NCBI RefSeq assembly: GCF_002929215.1
Contig: NZ_PJII01000008.1
Coordinates: forward strand, 62,001-126,000
From: Arthrobacter sp. ZGTC412
GTDB taxonomy: Bacteria; Actinomycetota; Actinomycetes; Actinomycetales; Micrococcaceae
DNA length: 64,000 nt
Reading direction: 5' to 3'
The notes below the pieces were generated by a model. That model saw only the letters and a list, made by a program, of their open reading frames with translations, had not been told where the DNA came from and searched no databases. This document shows, one piece after another, positions 8,557 to 17,078 of this stretch. Each line of letters begins with the position of its first letter. Positions within the stretch are counted from its first letter, which is position 1. The translations under genes were made by a program, and so were the position numbers.

Positions 8557-9048
8557 TCAGGAGTCGCCGATAAATCCCGAACCTGCGTACAGGTGAAGGA
8601 CGGGGAGGCCAAGTTGGTCCTGGGCCTTGTTGGCCCAGTCAGTGTGGAAGGTGTCTGCCACTGCGTGAGGCCTGGTGATCACCACGGCCTGCGAAGCGCC
8701 AGTCTCCTTGACCTTTGACACCAAGCCTTGCACGGCCCCGCCGTCCACCACCTCTCCGGTGACGCCCGCACCGAGTCCGGCCAGCGCCGCCAGCGAGACC
8801 GCAAGGGTTTCCGCCGCCTCTGCCCGCTCCGTAGCCGGATCCGGAGCATGGGCGGTCAGCTCCCGGAATGCTTTCGCGATGTCCAGCAAGGAAAGGTTCT
8901 CCAGGAAGTCCACCAGCAGATGCCGCTCGGTGTTAGCCGGGACCAGCACCACGAGCCGGGTATCTGCTCCGTCCACCAGGCGCTCGATGTTCAGGCGGTC
9001 GTCCGCCCCCAAAGGTTCTTCGGTCAGGATGACGATGGGATCACTCAT
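8557..9048 (-). CDS. Conserved hypothetical protein, possible universal-stress-like fold
   Basis: A 163-residue soluble protein. It begins with a beta strand (DPIVILTEEP), then a second one rich in Val (TRLVVLVPAN), an Ala-rich central helix region (~residues 70-100), and a strand-loop QAVVITRPHAVADTFHTDW near the C terminus. The alternation of hydrophobic strands and helices resembles Rossmann/USP-like nucleotide-binding folds, but no ATP-binding Gly motif is visible, so I do not assign a function. It stands directly upstream of msrB on the same strand and the two may be co-transcribed. Confidence 0.6.
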   Translation of the reverse strand: MSDPIVILTEEPLGADDRLNIERLVDGADTRLVVLVPANTERHLLVDFLENLSLLDIAKAFRELTAHAPDPATERAEAAETLAVSLAALAGLGAGVTGEVVDGGAVQGLVSKVKETGASQAVVITRPHAVADTFHTDWANKAQDQLGLPVLHLYAGSGFIGDS

Positions 9049-9160
9049 GGCCTTAGCCTAGTCCGGCGGTGGGTGCGCTGCACTCCTTGAGTCAGAGGGC
9101 ATTCCCCAACGGGCCGCGGGAAATACGGACTCGCGGTGCCAGGGCGGTAAGAATAGTTCC

Positions 9161-10489
9161 ATGGCACTTTTCCAACGCACCCGCCCTGCTTCGGTCCCGC
9201 CCACTCCAGATTCGGGTGCCGGTTTGTCCCTCCGCGCGAAATGGGCCATCGGCGGGGCCATCGGCGGCGGCGCCCTGACCGGGCTGCTGGCCACGGGGTC
9301 GTCGGCGCTGGCTGTCTATTTTGCCCGCCGCGTTATCACCCCCGCCCGGCAACGCACGGCAGACCAGGAAGTCCTGGCCGTGATCCGGGACGGCCACCAA
9401 CAACAGGTGATCCTTGCGGCCAATGACGACACCACGGTGGACGGGGTGTATGGGTTCTTTTTCGACGGCGGAAAGGGGCACGCGCGGATCGGCCGCATTG
9501 TCTCGTATTCTCCAGCTGAACGGACGGTGGCACGGGAGGTCGAAGCTGTCTACTCGGGGGACCTCAGCCAGGCGCGCTGGGGCTGGTGGAGCGGCGCCGT
9601 CTACCCGGACCCGGCCGCCGTCGGAATCCCTGCAGAGGATGTGTTGATCGACGTAGACCGGGGACAGGCGCCCGCATGGCTGGTCCGCGCCGGCGGCACG
9701 GCACGGACGTGGGCGGTGATGGTGCACGGACGCGGCGCCAGCAGGCAGGAGGCGCTGCGCGCCGTCGGACCCGCCCTTGAGCTTGGACTGACCAGTCTCC
9801 TGGTGTCCTACCGCAACGACGGACTTGCGCCGTCGGCGGACGACGGGCGGTACGGCCTGGGCTCTACGGAGTGGCGCGACATCGAAGCGGCCATTGAATA
9901 CGCCCTGGCCAACGGAGCCGAGGAGATCGTGCTGTTCGGCTGGTCAATGGGCGGCGCCATTTGCCTGCAGGCTGCCGACCTGTCGCGCTACCGGAACCTG
10001 ATCCGGGCCATGGTGCTGGATGCGCCGGTCATCGACTGGGTGACTGTCCTCGCCCACCATGCACAGCTGAACAGGATCCCGTCTCTGGTGGGCCGATACG
10101 GGCAGCTTATGCTGGGGCACCCGCTGGGCCGGCGGCTCACGGGCCTGTCCGCTCCGGTGGACCTCAAGGCGATGGACTGGGTGTCCCGTGCAGTGGAACT
10201 GCGGACGCCCACCCTGATCATCCACAGCGTGGACGACGAGTACGTGCCATACAAGCCCTCGGCGCTCCTGGCGGAACGCAACCCGGAAATAGTCACCTTT
10301 GAGGCCTTCAACCACGCCCGGCACACCAAGGAATGGAACGCTGATCCCGAACGGTGGGAGAGCGTGGTGAAGGCGTGGTTGCGGCAACAACTGGCGCCCA
10401 GGCTGAACCCCGGCGGGATCAGGCAGGGAACCGACGCTGCAGCGCCGGAGGATCAGCTCAGTAGTTCCCAGGACCGTCCGGGGGAGTGA
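9161..10489 (+). CDS. Alpha/beta hydrolase, membrane-anchored
   Basis: A 442-residue protein with one predicted N-terminal membrane segment (about residues 29-57, Gly/Ala-rich) followed by an alpha/beta-hydrolase domain. The nucleophile elbow is GWSMGG with Ser262, the acid is Asp358 or Asp359 in HSVDDEYVP, and the base is His385 or His388 in FNHARHTKEW. VMVHGRGASRQE supplies the oxyanion-side HG motif. Substrate unknown. It is transcribed divergently from the gene at 9048. The last 32 bases overlap the 3' end of a small minus-strand gene. Confidence 0.85.
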   Translation: MALFQRTRPASVPPTPDSGAGLSLRAKWAIGGAIGGGALTGLLATGSSALAVYFARRVITPARQRTADQEVLAVIRDGHQQQVILAANDDTTVDGVYGFFFDGGKGHARIGRIVSYSPAERTVAREVEAVYSGDLSQARWGWWSGAVYPDPAAVGIPAEDVLIDVDRGQAPAWLVRAGGTARTWAVMVHGRGASRQEALRAVGPALELGLTSLLVSYRNDGLAPSADDGRYGLGSTEWRDIEAAIEYALANGAEEIVLFGWSMGGAICLQAADLSRYRNLIRAMVLDAPVIDWVTVLAHHAQLNRIPSLVGRYGQLMLGHPLGRRLTGLSAPVDLKAMDWVSRAVELRTPTLIIHSVDDEYVPYKPSALLAERNPEIVTFEAFNHARHTKEWNADPERWESVVKAWLRQQLAPRLNPGGIRQGTDAAAPEDQLSSSQDRPGE

Positions 10490-10682
10490 AGGGGTCCGTG
10501 TAGCTGGAATGGGTCGAACGGTCGCGGTCGGTTAGGCGTTCCGACCACCGGGCACCGTGCCGGTCCACTTTTCCGCAGTTCACGCAATGGCGCTTGAAGT
10601 TGCCGTCGCTGTCCGCTTCGGCCACCCAATGGTGACCCAGATTTGTCTTGCAAAGCAGGGTCTTCAGCATGGGGTTGTCCAT
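10458..10682 (-). CDS. Small conserved hypothetical protein with CxxC pair
   Basis: A 74-residue protein (MDNPMLKTLLCK...) containing CVNCGK and an earlier Cys/His pair (LLCKTNLGHHW), consistent with a single zinc-binding site. The composition (His, Arg, Asp, Pro) is coding-like, unlike a shadow frame. Its 3' end overlaps the convergent hydrolase gene by 32 bases. Function unknown. Confidence 0.55.
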   Translation of the reverse strand: MDNPMLKTLLCKTNLGHHWVAEADSDGNFKRHCVNCGKVDRHGARWSERLTDRDRSTHSSYTDPFTPPDGPGNY

Positions 10683-10914
10683 CTGGACAGCGCCCTCATG
10701 CAGGGCTTGGCTATGGCGGCAACTTCGCGCCGGAGCCGCGAAGAGTGGTGGCTGTTTTTGGTGTCCCCGCCGGGTTCACGCGGGGAGTGCCTGAACGGAT
10801 TTTTGACCACGGTGACCGCGACCTTCCAGTGCCGTCGCTGCTTCTCCAGTGAACCGCCGGTGCAACGATCATAGGCCTGCTGCAGGAGGATTGTCCGTGA
10901 CTATTGGTGCCGTC

Positions 10915-11415
10915 CTACGATGCGGACGTCGAGCTGATGGGTGCGGTGAGGGCGCCGGTGAGGCGGATGAGGTCGGCGGGGGCAAGCTCGATGTCCAAAC
11001 CGCGCTTGCCTCCCGAAACCAACAGCGTCTCCAGCGCCAGTGCGCTGCGGTCCAGCACGGTGGGGGAGGGGAGCCGCTGGCCCAGCGGGGAGATGCCGCC
11101 CAGTACATACCCGGTGCGTCGCTGGGCTGCGGCAGGATCCGCCATCGTCGCTTTTTTGCTTCCCAAGGCTGCCGCAAAGGACTTAAGGTCCAGCGTGCCG
11201 CTGACGGGTACGATGCCCACCGCCAGCCTGCCCTCCACCTCGACGATCAGCGTCTTGAAGACCTTCGAAGGATCGATACCGAGGACCTCGGCGGCCTCCG
11301 TCCCGTAACTGGACGCCGAGGGATCGTGGGCGTAGGGGTGCAACATAAAGGGAACTCCGGCTGCCGCCAGCACGGCGGTGGCCGGAGTTCCCTGTGATGC
11401 GTGTTTGCGTCCCAT
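10915..11415 (-). CDS. ybaK: Cys-tRNA(Pro) deacylase, YbaK/EbsC family
   Basis: A 166-residue trans-editing protein that hydrolyses mischarged Cys-tRNA(Pro). YbaK marks are VPFMLHPYAHDP, the lysine-containing VFKTLIVEVEG, the Lys/Pro-region substitute AALGSKKA and the C-terminal GKRGLDIELAPADL. The start is placed at the ATG at 11415 (MGRKHASQG), with an AGGATC ribosome binding site. A longer reading frame from 11460 would overlap the neighbouring sufE gene by 29 bases. The gap to sufE is 16 bases, so they are probably co-transcribed. Confidence 0.87.
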   Translation of the reverse strand: MGRKHASQGTPATAVLAAAGVPFMLHPYAHDPSASSYGTEAAEVLGIDPSKVFKTLIVEVEGRLAVGIVPVSGTLDLKSFAAALGSKKATMADPAAAQRRTGYVLGGISPLGQRLPSPTVLDRSALALETLLVSGGKRGLDIELAPADLIRLTGALTAPISSTSAS

Positions 11416-11431
11416 TGATCCTGTGCGGGGG

Positions 11432-11893
11432 CTAGGAGCGCACGGCGGACGAGGCCGCAACCTTGCGCTTGATCCTCCCCAGCATTGCCGTCATTCCCCT
11501 CATCCGCAGTGGCGTGATGGCACGGGTAAGGCCCAGCAGCTCAGGCATGTCGTCCGGCACCGAGAGGATCTCTTCAGCGGACAGCCCGTCCAGGCCCTCA
11601 TGCAGCACGCCGGCGAAACCGCGCGTGGTGGGGGCCTCCGGGGGAGCCTTGAAGAAGAGCCGGACTGCGCCGGCCGGGCTGCCGGCCTTCTCCGTCTCGA
11701 TGGTCAGGAACAGCGGCGACTGGCACTCCACTACCTGTTCGAGCAACTCGGGGTGGTCCTTGAGCCGTTCGGGCAGTTCAGGCAGCCCCTGAGAGAACTC
11801 GAGCAGCAGCTGCAGCCGCTCGGGCTCTGTCAAGGCCTGGAAGTCGTCCACGATGGCCGCAAGGGCCGAAGGCAATGCTTGAGTAGTCATCAT
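11432..11893 (-). CDS. sufE: SufE family cysteine-desulfuration protein
   Basis: A 153-residue SufE-like sulfur acceptor. SufE proteins take persulfide sulfur from a cysteine desulfurase onto a conserved Cys; here it is Cys57 in VVECQSPLFL. The Phe/Arg region KAPPEAPTTRGFAGVLHEG and the C-terminal LTRAITPLRMRGM are also family features. It lies between a two-domain sulfurtransferase gene (36-base gap upstream) and ybaK, so the three probably share a transcript. Confidence 0.88.
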   Translation of the reverse strand: MMTTQALPSALAAIVDDFQALTEPERLQLLLEFSQGLPELPERLKDHPELLEQVVECQSPLFLTIETEKAGSPAGAVRLFFKAPPEAPTTRGFAGVLHEGLDGLSAEEILSVPDDMPELLGLTRAITPLRMRGMTAMLGRIKRKVAASSAVRS

Positions 11894-11928
11894 TCCAAGT
11901 CTACGCAGGTACAGCTGGTCAGGCCTCG

Positions 11929-12852
11929 TCAGACTCCGAGGGCAACGGGAAAGGAACCCCGTTCAGCACCCTTCGCGATGGGCACGCGCACTGCGTTGCC
12001 CCATTCGGTCCACGAACCGTCGTAGTTGCGGACGGAATCGAAGCCGAGGAGGTACTTCAGGGCGAACCAGGTGTGGCTGGAGCGCTCACCGATGCGGCAG
12101 TAGGCCACCACGTCGTCGCCTTCGCTCAGGCCCGCCTCGCCGAGGTAGAGGGCTTCGAGTTCCTCGCGGCTCCGGTAGGTTCCATCGGGCGCGGCTGCCC
12201 GTGCCCAGGGGATGGATGCAGCAGTGGGGATGTGTCCGCCGCGCAACGCACCTTCCTCGGGGTAGGCGGGCATGTGGGTGCGCTGGCCGGTGTATTCCTC
12301 GGGGGAGCGGACGTCGATGAGCGGCTTGCCCAGGTGGGCCAGGACGTCGTCCTTGAAAGCTCGGATCGGAGCATCGTCGCGCTCGACAACGGGGTAGTCA
12401 CCCCTGGCGGGTGCCGGCTTTTCCGTGGTGAGGTCCCTGCCCTCGGCAATCCATTTGTCCCGGCCGCCGTCGAGCAGCCGCACGTCCTGGTGGCCGAAGA
12501 GGGTGAAGACCCACAGCGCGTAGGCAGCCCACCAGTTGGACTTATCCCCGTAAATGACCACCGTGCTGTCCCGCGAAATACCCTTCGACGCCGCCAGTTC
12601 GGCAAACGCGGCACCATCCACGTAGTCGCGGGTGACTTCGTCATTCAGGTCGGTGTGCCAGTCGATTTTTACGGCGCCGGGGATATGCCCGGTTTCGTAC
12701 AGGAGGACGTCTTCGTCAGACTCCACCACCACCAGCTGGCCGCTGGCCACTGCGCCGTTGTCAATGGCGGCAGCAAGCCATCCGGTGAAAACCAGGCGCT
12801 CGGGGTGGGCGTAGGCGGCAAACTTCTCGTTTTGTTCAACTGGGTAGGACAT
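11929..12852 (-). CDS. Sulfurtransferase (thiosulfate/3-mercaptopyruvate type, two rhodanese domains)
   Basis: A 307-residue protein with an inactive N-terminal rhodanese domain (about 20-150) and a catalytic C-terminal domain (about 165-300). The active loop is [12 protein letters not shown], whose Cys carries the persulfide; this loop is the type seen in actinobacterial thiosulfate sulfurtransferases. The start at 12852 ([10 protein letters not shown]) is chosen over one 8 codons upstream because an AAAGG site lies 8 bases before it. It is first in a cluster with sufE and ybaK and divergent from zapE. Confidence 0.9.
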   Translation of the reverse strand: MSYPVEQNEKFAAYAHPERLVFTGWLAAAIDNGAVASGQLVVVESDEDVLLYETGHIPGAVKIDWHTDLNDEVTRDYVDGAAFAELAASKGISRDSTVVIYGDKSNWWAAYALWVFTLFGHQDVRLLDGGRDKWIAEGRDLTTEKPAPARGDYPVVERDDAPIRAFKDDVLAHLGKPLIDVRSPEEYTGQRTHMPAYPEEGALRGGHIPTAASIPWARAAAPDGTYRSREELEALYLGEAGLSEGDDVVAYCRIGERSSHTWFALKYLLGFDSVRNYDGSWTEWGNAVRVPIAKGAERGSFPVALGV

Positions 12853-13064
12853 ATCTTTGCCTTTCATCGAGAACACGGCTGATCCGCGGGACCGGCATGG
12901 GGACCTCCTTCCACCCTAGCCACCGCCTCCGGTGATGTCCGTTTTCCGTTAACAGGACGAAATGTTGCCTTCATCACCCCGGGTCCCGGGAACTGCGCCA
13001 CCCGGGGCGGGGGTTAGTTGCCGGTATCCTTTCTGGGGACCAACCACCAGCAGAACGGACCACC

Positions 13065-14102
13065 TTGGTACAGATCGAACAGCTTGCCGCCCGAACTCCG
13101 TCAGTATCGGTGGATGAGCTCCTCAAGGGCTTCTTTCCCTCGTCGCGCTTTGGCAAGGTCTCTTTTGCGAGTTACCGCCCGGATCCCAAGCAGCCCAGCC
13201 AGGCTCACGCCGTCCGGGCACTTGAGGGATTTGCCGCCGGCGTCGGGGCCGGAGACGGGGGCGGGCTGTTCAAGAAGCTGTTCGCCAAAAAGGACACGTC
13301 CCGCGCGGGCATCTACCTGGACGGCGGGTTCGGCGTCGGTAAGACACACCTGCTGGCTTCTCTTTGGCACGCGGCTCCCGGTCCCAAGGCTTTCGGCACC
13401 TTTGTGGAGTACACCAACCTGGTGGGCGCCCTGTCCTTCCGCAAGACCGTGGACGCACTGAGCGGTTACAAGCTCGTCTGCATTGACGAATTTGAACTCG
13501 ATGATCCCGGCGACACCGTGCTGATGTCGCGCCTGATGCGCGAACTCGCGGACGCCGGCGTGAAGCTGGCGGCCACCTCCAACACGCTGCCGGGCTCGCT
13601 GGGTGACGGCAGGTTCGCCGCAGTGGACTTCCAGCGCGAAATTCAGGTCCTCGCTGACCAGTTCGACGTTATCCGCATCGACGGCGAGGACTTCCGCCAC
13701 CGCGGACTTCCGGCCGCACCGTCGCCCTTGAAGAACAGCGAACTGCCGGCCCACATGAAGGCGGAGTTCGACGGCAAAACTGTCGCGCAGGACGAGTTCA
13801 GCACCCTCATCGCACACCTGGCCGGCGTACACCCGAGCCGCTACCGCCAACTCATCGACGGCATCGACGGCGTGGTGTGGCGCAATGTGGGTACCATCAC
13901 CGAACAGGCGGTGGCACTTCGGTTCGTGGTGCTGGCTGACCGGCTCTACGACAAGGACGTGCCGATCCTTGCCAGCGGAGTTCCCTTTGACAAGTTGTTC
14001 ACCGAGGAAATGATGACGGGCGGCTACATGAAAAAGTACTTCCGCGCTGTCTCCCGCCTCACCGCCCTGGCCCGCGAGGGACAGAACCACGAGCCGTCTT
14101 AG
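13065..14102 (+). CDS. zapE: Cell division protein ZapE (AFG1-like ATPase)
   Basis: A 345-residue P-loop ATPase of the ZapE/AFG1 family, linked to the division ring. Walker A is GGFGVGKTH, Walker B is LVCIDEFELDD, and the sensor region is KLAATSNTLPGSL. The C-terminal part (FDKLFTEEMMTGGYMKKYFRAVSRL) is typical of the family. The best start is the TTG at 13065 (reading MVQIEQ); no good ATG exists near the conserved N terminus. It is divergent from the sulfurtransferase gene. Confidence 0.9.
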   Translation: MVQIEQLAARTPSVSVDELLKGFFPSSRFGKVSFASYRPDPKQPSQAHAVRALEGFAAGVGAGDGGGLFKKLFAKKDTSRAGIYLDGGFGVGKTHLLASLWHAAPGPKAFGTFVEYTNLVGALSFRKTVDALSGYKLVCIDEFELDDPGDTVLMSRLMRELADAGVKLAATSNTLPGSLGDGRFAAVDFQREIQVLADQFDVIRIDGEDFRHRGLPAAPSPLKNSELPAHMKAEFDGKTVAQDEFSTLIAHLAGVHPSRYRQLIDGIDGVVWRNVGTITEQAVALRFVVLADRLYDKDVPILASGVPFDKLFTEEMMTGGYMKKYFRAVSRLTALAREGQNHEPS

Positions 14103-14173
14103 CCCGCCCTCGAAGCCGACGCCCGCCGTCGTCCGTTCCTGAAGGGGCGGGGAGCGGCGTCTTAAACGCCAAA

Positions 14174-14207
14174 GGTGCGGGCGCCGCCTCCCGGCGGGAC
14201 CCGCACC
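14174..14207. terminator. Hairpin between convergent zapE and antitoxin-like gene
   Basis: GGTGCGGG at 14174-14181 pairs perfectly with CCCGCACC at 14200-14207, and part of the GC-rich loop can pair too. It lies between two convergent genes where a shared terminator is expected. No T-run follows on either strand, so intrinsic termination is uncertain. Confidence 0.45.
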
Positions 14208-14246
14208 CCGTTGACGTACTAGGGCAAAGCCCTGGCCAAATCCTTT

Positions 14247-14501
14247 TTACGGAGCCTTGTCAACCGGCGGAACCGGGTTGACCGGGGGAACCTGCCCGGG
14301 GGCAGGCGCCTGGCCCGGAGTTCCGTTCTTGTCAATGAGCTTGGAAGCGCCATGCTGGATCTTGTTGACGTGACCGGAGTACTTGCCTCCGGTCTTGGTG
14401 TCGACTAGATCGCCGGCCTTGCTGATGCCGTTCTTGATGGCCTGCTCGTTGCCGCGGATAAGACCCTGAGCCTTGCCCTTTAGGTCGCCAATCAGTCCCA
14501 C
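14247..14501 (-). CDS. MT0933-like antitoxin family protein
   Basis: An 84-residue protein starting GLIGDLKGKAQGLIRGNEQ, which matches the MT0933/Rv0909-like putative antitoxin family, with a Pro-rich C-terminal tail. The GTG at 14501 is taken as the start because a GGGAGG ribosome binding site lies 5 bases upstream; an earlier in-frame GTG overlaps that site. No toxin partner (Rv0910-like) is next to it, so a toxin-antitoxin role is not shown here. Upstream DNA was hit by the IS30 element at 14665. Confidence 0.65.
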   Translation of the reverse strand: MGLIGDLKGKAQGLIRGNEQAIKNGISKAGDLVDTKTGGKYSGHVNKIQHGASKLIDKNGTPGQAPAPGQVPPVNPVPPVDKAP

Positions 14502-14664
14502 GAGCACCTCCCTTCAATCGCGGAGCCAGGTCGCTCCTCCGCATAAGATCCTAGCCCTGCTGGGGAGGCGTGCCAAGGAAATTAGGGGCTTTGGGCGTTC
14601 GCCCGCAGCGGATGTACCGCCTGGTCCCACCGGTTGTCCTATCAGATTTGGTCGTTATAACCCG

Positions 14665-14691
14665 GGCGGGTTCAAGGGGTCATTGCAACAC
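14665..14691 (+). repeat. IS30 left terminal inverted repeat
   Basis: Begins GGCGGGTTCAAG and ends TTGCAACAC. It matches the reverse complement of 15895-15921 except at four positions. Confidence 0.85.
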
Positions 14692-14712
14692 CTGAGTGAT
14701 TGGGGTGTTGTT

Positions 14713-15891
14713 ATGGGCTTTGGTCGGCCTGAGATCTTGCGTGAGGTGGTTCGGGTTTTCTGGGAGGCGAGGTCTTCTGGAGCATCTGATGAGTTGGCGG
14801 CGGAAGCTGCCGGGCTGTCCCCGTCAGCGGCCCGGGTGATCGTCCGTCAGCATGGTGGGGTGAATCCTGCAATTAGGCCCGACTGCCGACGGTTCCTGTC
14901 CTTCCGTGAACGCGAGCTGATTGCGGTCTGGCGTGCCGCCGGGTACGGGGTGCGTGAGATCGGCCGGCGTTTGGGCCGGAGCCCGTCCACGATCAGCAGG
15001 GAACTGGGCCGGAACATTCGGAACAGGGGCCAACGCCCTTATCTGGCGTCCTCGGCGCAGAACCGGGCGCAGAAGCTGGCACGCCGCCCCAAGACCCGGA
15101 AACTGGCCGATAACGAGGCCCTGGCACTCTACGTCGCCGGGATGCTGACGGCCCGGGAGCGGCTGTCCCCGGAGCAGATCAGTGCCCGGCTGCGGATCGA
15201 TTTCCCCGATGATGAGAGCATGCGCATCAGCCCCGAGACGATTTATCAGTGCATCTATATCCAGGGCCGCGGCGGGCTGAAGGCCGAGCTCACCGCTGCC
15301 CTGCGCACCGGCCGGGCCGTGCGGCAGCCAAACCGGCGGGCCGGGAACCGAAAGCCCCGGGTCCCGAAGGAACTGCTGATCAGCGAACGCCCCGCGGAGG
15401 CCGATGACCGGGCGGTGCCCGGACACTGGGAGGGCGATCTGATCATCGGTACCCCCGGCACCGGGGCGATCGGAACACTCGTGGAACGCAGCAGCCGCTT
15501 CGTGATGCTCCTGCACCTGCCCAACGGACACACCGGCGAGCAGGTACTGGCCGCCATCCAGGAAACCCTGCCCACGCTCCCGGTTCAGCTGCGCAGAACC
15601 CTGACCTGGGACCAGGGCGCGGAGATGGTCGGCATTCACGACCGCGTCAAGATCGCCACCGGAGCGGACGTCTACTTCTGCGACCCCCACTCACCCTGGC
15701 AACGCGGCACGAACGAGAACACTAACGGATTCCTGCGCCAGTACTTCCCCAAAGGCATGGACCTGACCAAAGTCACCCCCGAGGACCTCGACTACGCCGC
15801 CGCAGGACTCAACGGCCGCCTACGCAAAACCCTTGGCTGGAGAACCCCCGCACAAGCCCTCCAGCAAATACTGGAAGAATCGGCCGCATAG
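14713..15891 (+). CDS. IS30 family transposase
   Basis: A 392-residue DDE transposase. The N-terminal helix-turn-helix lies around YGVREIGRRLGRSPSTISREL, typical of IS30. The catalytic core follows: first Asp in HWEGDLIIG, second in LTWDQGAEM, and the Glu in RGTNENTNGFLRQYFPKG. The ATG at 14713 is the first in-frame start inside the element; an upstream frame extension leaves the element and is not credible. The gene appears intact, so the element may be active. Confidence 0.92.
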   Translation: MGFGRPEILREVVRVFWEARSSGASDELAAEAAGLSPSAARVIVRQHGGVNPAIRPDCRRFLSFRERELIAVWRAAGYGVREIGRRLGRSPSTISRELGRNIRNRGQRPYLASSAQNRAQKLARRPKTRKLADNEALALYVAGMLTARERLSPEQISARLRIDFPDDESMRISPETIYQCIYIQGRGGLKAELTAALRTGRAVRQPNRRAGNRKPRVPKELLISERPAEADDRAVPGHWEGDLIIGTPGTGAIGTLVERSSRFVMLLHLPNGHTGEQVLAAIQETLPTLPVQLRRTLTWDQGAEMVGIHDRVKIATGADVYFCDPHSPWQRGTNENTNGFLRQYFPKGMDLTKVTPEDLDYAAAGLNGRLRKTLGWRTPAQALQQILEESAA

Positions 15892-15894
15892 AAC

Positions 15895-15921
15895 GTGTTG
15901 CAACCACCACTTGAATCCGCC
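15895..15921 (-). repeat. IS30 right terminal inverted repeat
   Basis: Begins GTGTTGCAACCACC and ends TTGAATCCGCC; reverse complement of the left end with four mismatches. It starts three bases after the transposase stop codon. Confidence 0.85.
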
Positions 15922-15981
15922 CCGGTTTTGGGAGCTGTAAGTGACAGCGCAACGAGGGCCGGGCAGCTGAGGCGGGGCAAG

Positions 15982-16005
15982 AAAAAAGCAGCTCCGGGGA
16001 GCTGC
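15982..16005 (-). terminator. Intrinsic terminator of the minus-strand tRNA array
   Basis: Read on the minus strand, GCAGCTC, a 4-base loop, then GAGCTGC, followed directly by six T. It lies a few bases past the last tRNA-Val of the array, as expected. Confidence 0.85.
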
Positions 16006-16011
16006 AGTATG

Positions 16012-16083
16012 TGGGCGATACTGGGATCGAACCAGTGACCTCTTCCGTGTCAGGGAAGCGCGCTACCGCTGCGCCAATCGCCC
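16012..16083 (-). tRNA. tRNA-Val (anticodon GAC), copy 1
   Basis: A 72-nt cloverleaf with acceptor stem GGGCGAT paired to ATCGCCC, T-arm TGGTTCGATCCCA and the anticodon loop CCTGACACG, giving anticodon GAC. It is identical in sequence to the copy at 16258-16329 and is last in the minus-strand array. Confidence 0.93.
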
Positions 16084-16124
16084 GGAACCGGAAGCCCGGC
16101 TTATGGGATTGTAAGAAGTAAGAG

Positions 16125-16197
<73 letters not shown>

Positions 16198-16257
16198 ATA
16201 TGAAGCACGTTCCGGCCTGGGCCAGACGAACTGCATGAAGCAAGTTGCCTTGCTTGG

Positions 16258-16329
16258 TGGGCGATACTGGGATCGAACCAGTGACCTCTTCCGTGTCAGG
16301 GAAGCGCGCTACCGCTGCGCCAATCGCCC
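16258..16329 (-). tRNA. tRNA-Val (anticodon GAC), copy 2
   Basis: Identical over its 72 nt to copy 1. It lies between the tRNA-Cys and tRNA-Gly copy 1 in the minus-strand array. Confidence 0.93.
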
Positions 16330-16369
16330 GTGCTTTTCCGGAACAAACCGGAAACCATGGTTTTCACCG

Positions 16370-16440
16370 AGGTGGGTACGGGATTCGAACCCGTGTAAAC
16401 GGCTTTGCAGGCCGCTGCCTCGCCTCTCGGCCAACCCACC
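16370..16440 (-). tRNA. tRNA-Cys (anticodon GCA)
   Basis: A 71-nt tRNA with acceptor GGTGGGT paired to ACCCACC, U at the discriminator position (as usual for tRNA-Cys), and anticodon loop around CCTGCAAAG (GCA). Confidence 0.93.
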
Positions 16441-16488
16441 GTGTAAGCGCCGATTCAAAAAGAACCTTTGCCGTGACAGTGTCCTGCG

Positions 16489-16561
<73 letters not shown>

Positions 16562-16622
16562 ATTTTGGAGGGCCGATTCGCTGCCGTTCCCGGCATTTCC
16601 TCGCTTTCCAACGAGTAAAAAC

Positions 16623-16650
16623 AATATAGGAGGTTCCGGGATTCTCCAAA
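16623..16650 (-). promoter_or_regulatory. Candidate promoter of the Gly-Cys-Val-Gly-Val tRNA array
   Basis: On the minus strand a TATATT -10-like box (16623-16628) follows a TTTGGA -35-like box (16645-16650) at about 16 bp. It lies upstream of the first tRNA of the array. The rest of the 350-bp gap 16562-16911 shows no coding frame; it must also hold the promoter of the plus-strand tRNA-Val. Confidence 0.5.
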
Positions 16651-16911
16651 TCGGCCATCGATTGTGAATGTGCAACGGCGCTGCTTCCCTGCAATGGCGC
16701 AGATTTTGCAAAGTTACATGCGTGTAATTCCTGACGGCGTCAGCTGGGTTCTGGTCAGATGGGGCCGGTTTGCGTGGGGTCGGCCAGGGGCCACCCTGCC
16801 CGCGTCTGCTCCCTTTGCCCTGTCCGGATGCATGGGCTGATGCCCCTTTGACTGTCGGTTCATGCCGATTTCCGAAAAGGCGGCAAGGTCCGCTAGCATT
16901 CAAGTGCATCA

Positions 16912-16983
16912 GGGCGATTGGCGCAGTGGTAGCGCGCTTCGTTCACACCGAAGAGGTCACTGGTTCGAACCCAGTATCGCCCA
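16912..16983 (+). tRNA. tRNA-Val (anticodon CAC)
   Basis: A 72-nt cloverleaf with acceptor GGGCGAT/ATCGCCC and anticodon loop GTTCACACC (CAC). It is very close to the tRNA-Val(GAC) copies outside the anticodon stem, so they share ancestry. A strong terminator follows. Confidence 0.93.
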
Positions 16984-16992
16984 CCGCATATT

Positions 16993-17033
16993 GGTCCGTT
17001 TCCGCTCATCTGCAGCGGAAACGGACCTTTTTT
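16993..17033 (+). terminator. Intrinsic terminator after tRNA-Val(CAC)
   Basis: A perfect 14-bp stem (16993-17006 with 17014-17027), 7-base loop, followed by six T. Confidence 0.92.
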
Positions 17034-17078
17034 GTGCGCCCGGACATTCTGTCAGCCCCTTGTGAAAGAGTCTTTGTT

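Larger units (their letters stand above)
14665..15921 (+). mobile_element. IS30-family insertion sequence, complete
   Basis: A 1257-bp element with terminal inverted repeats (27 bp, about 23 matching) flanked by the 3-bp direct repeat CCG at 14662-14664 and 15922-15924. The ends contain CG-rich runs, so the exact base boundaries could shift by one. One intact transposase gene fills the element. It sits between the antitoxin-like gene and the tRNA array, in DNA without an apparent gene. Confidence 0.85.
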
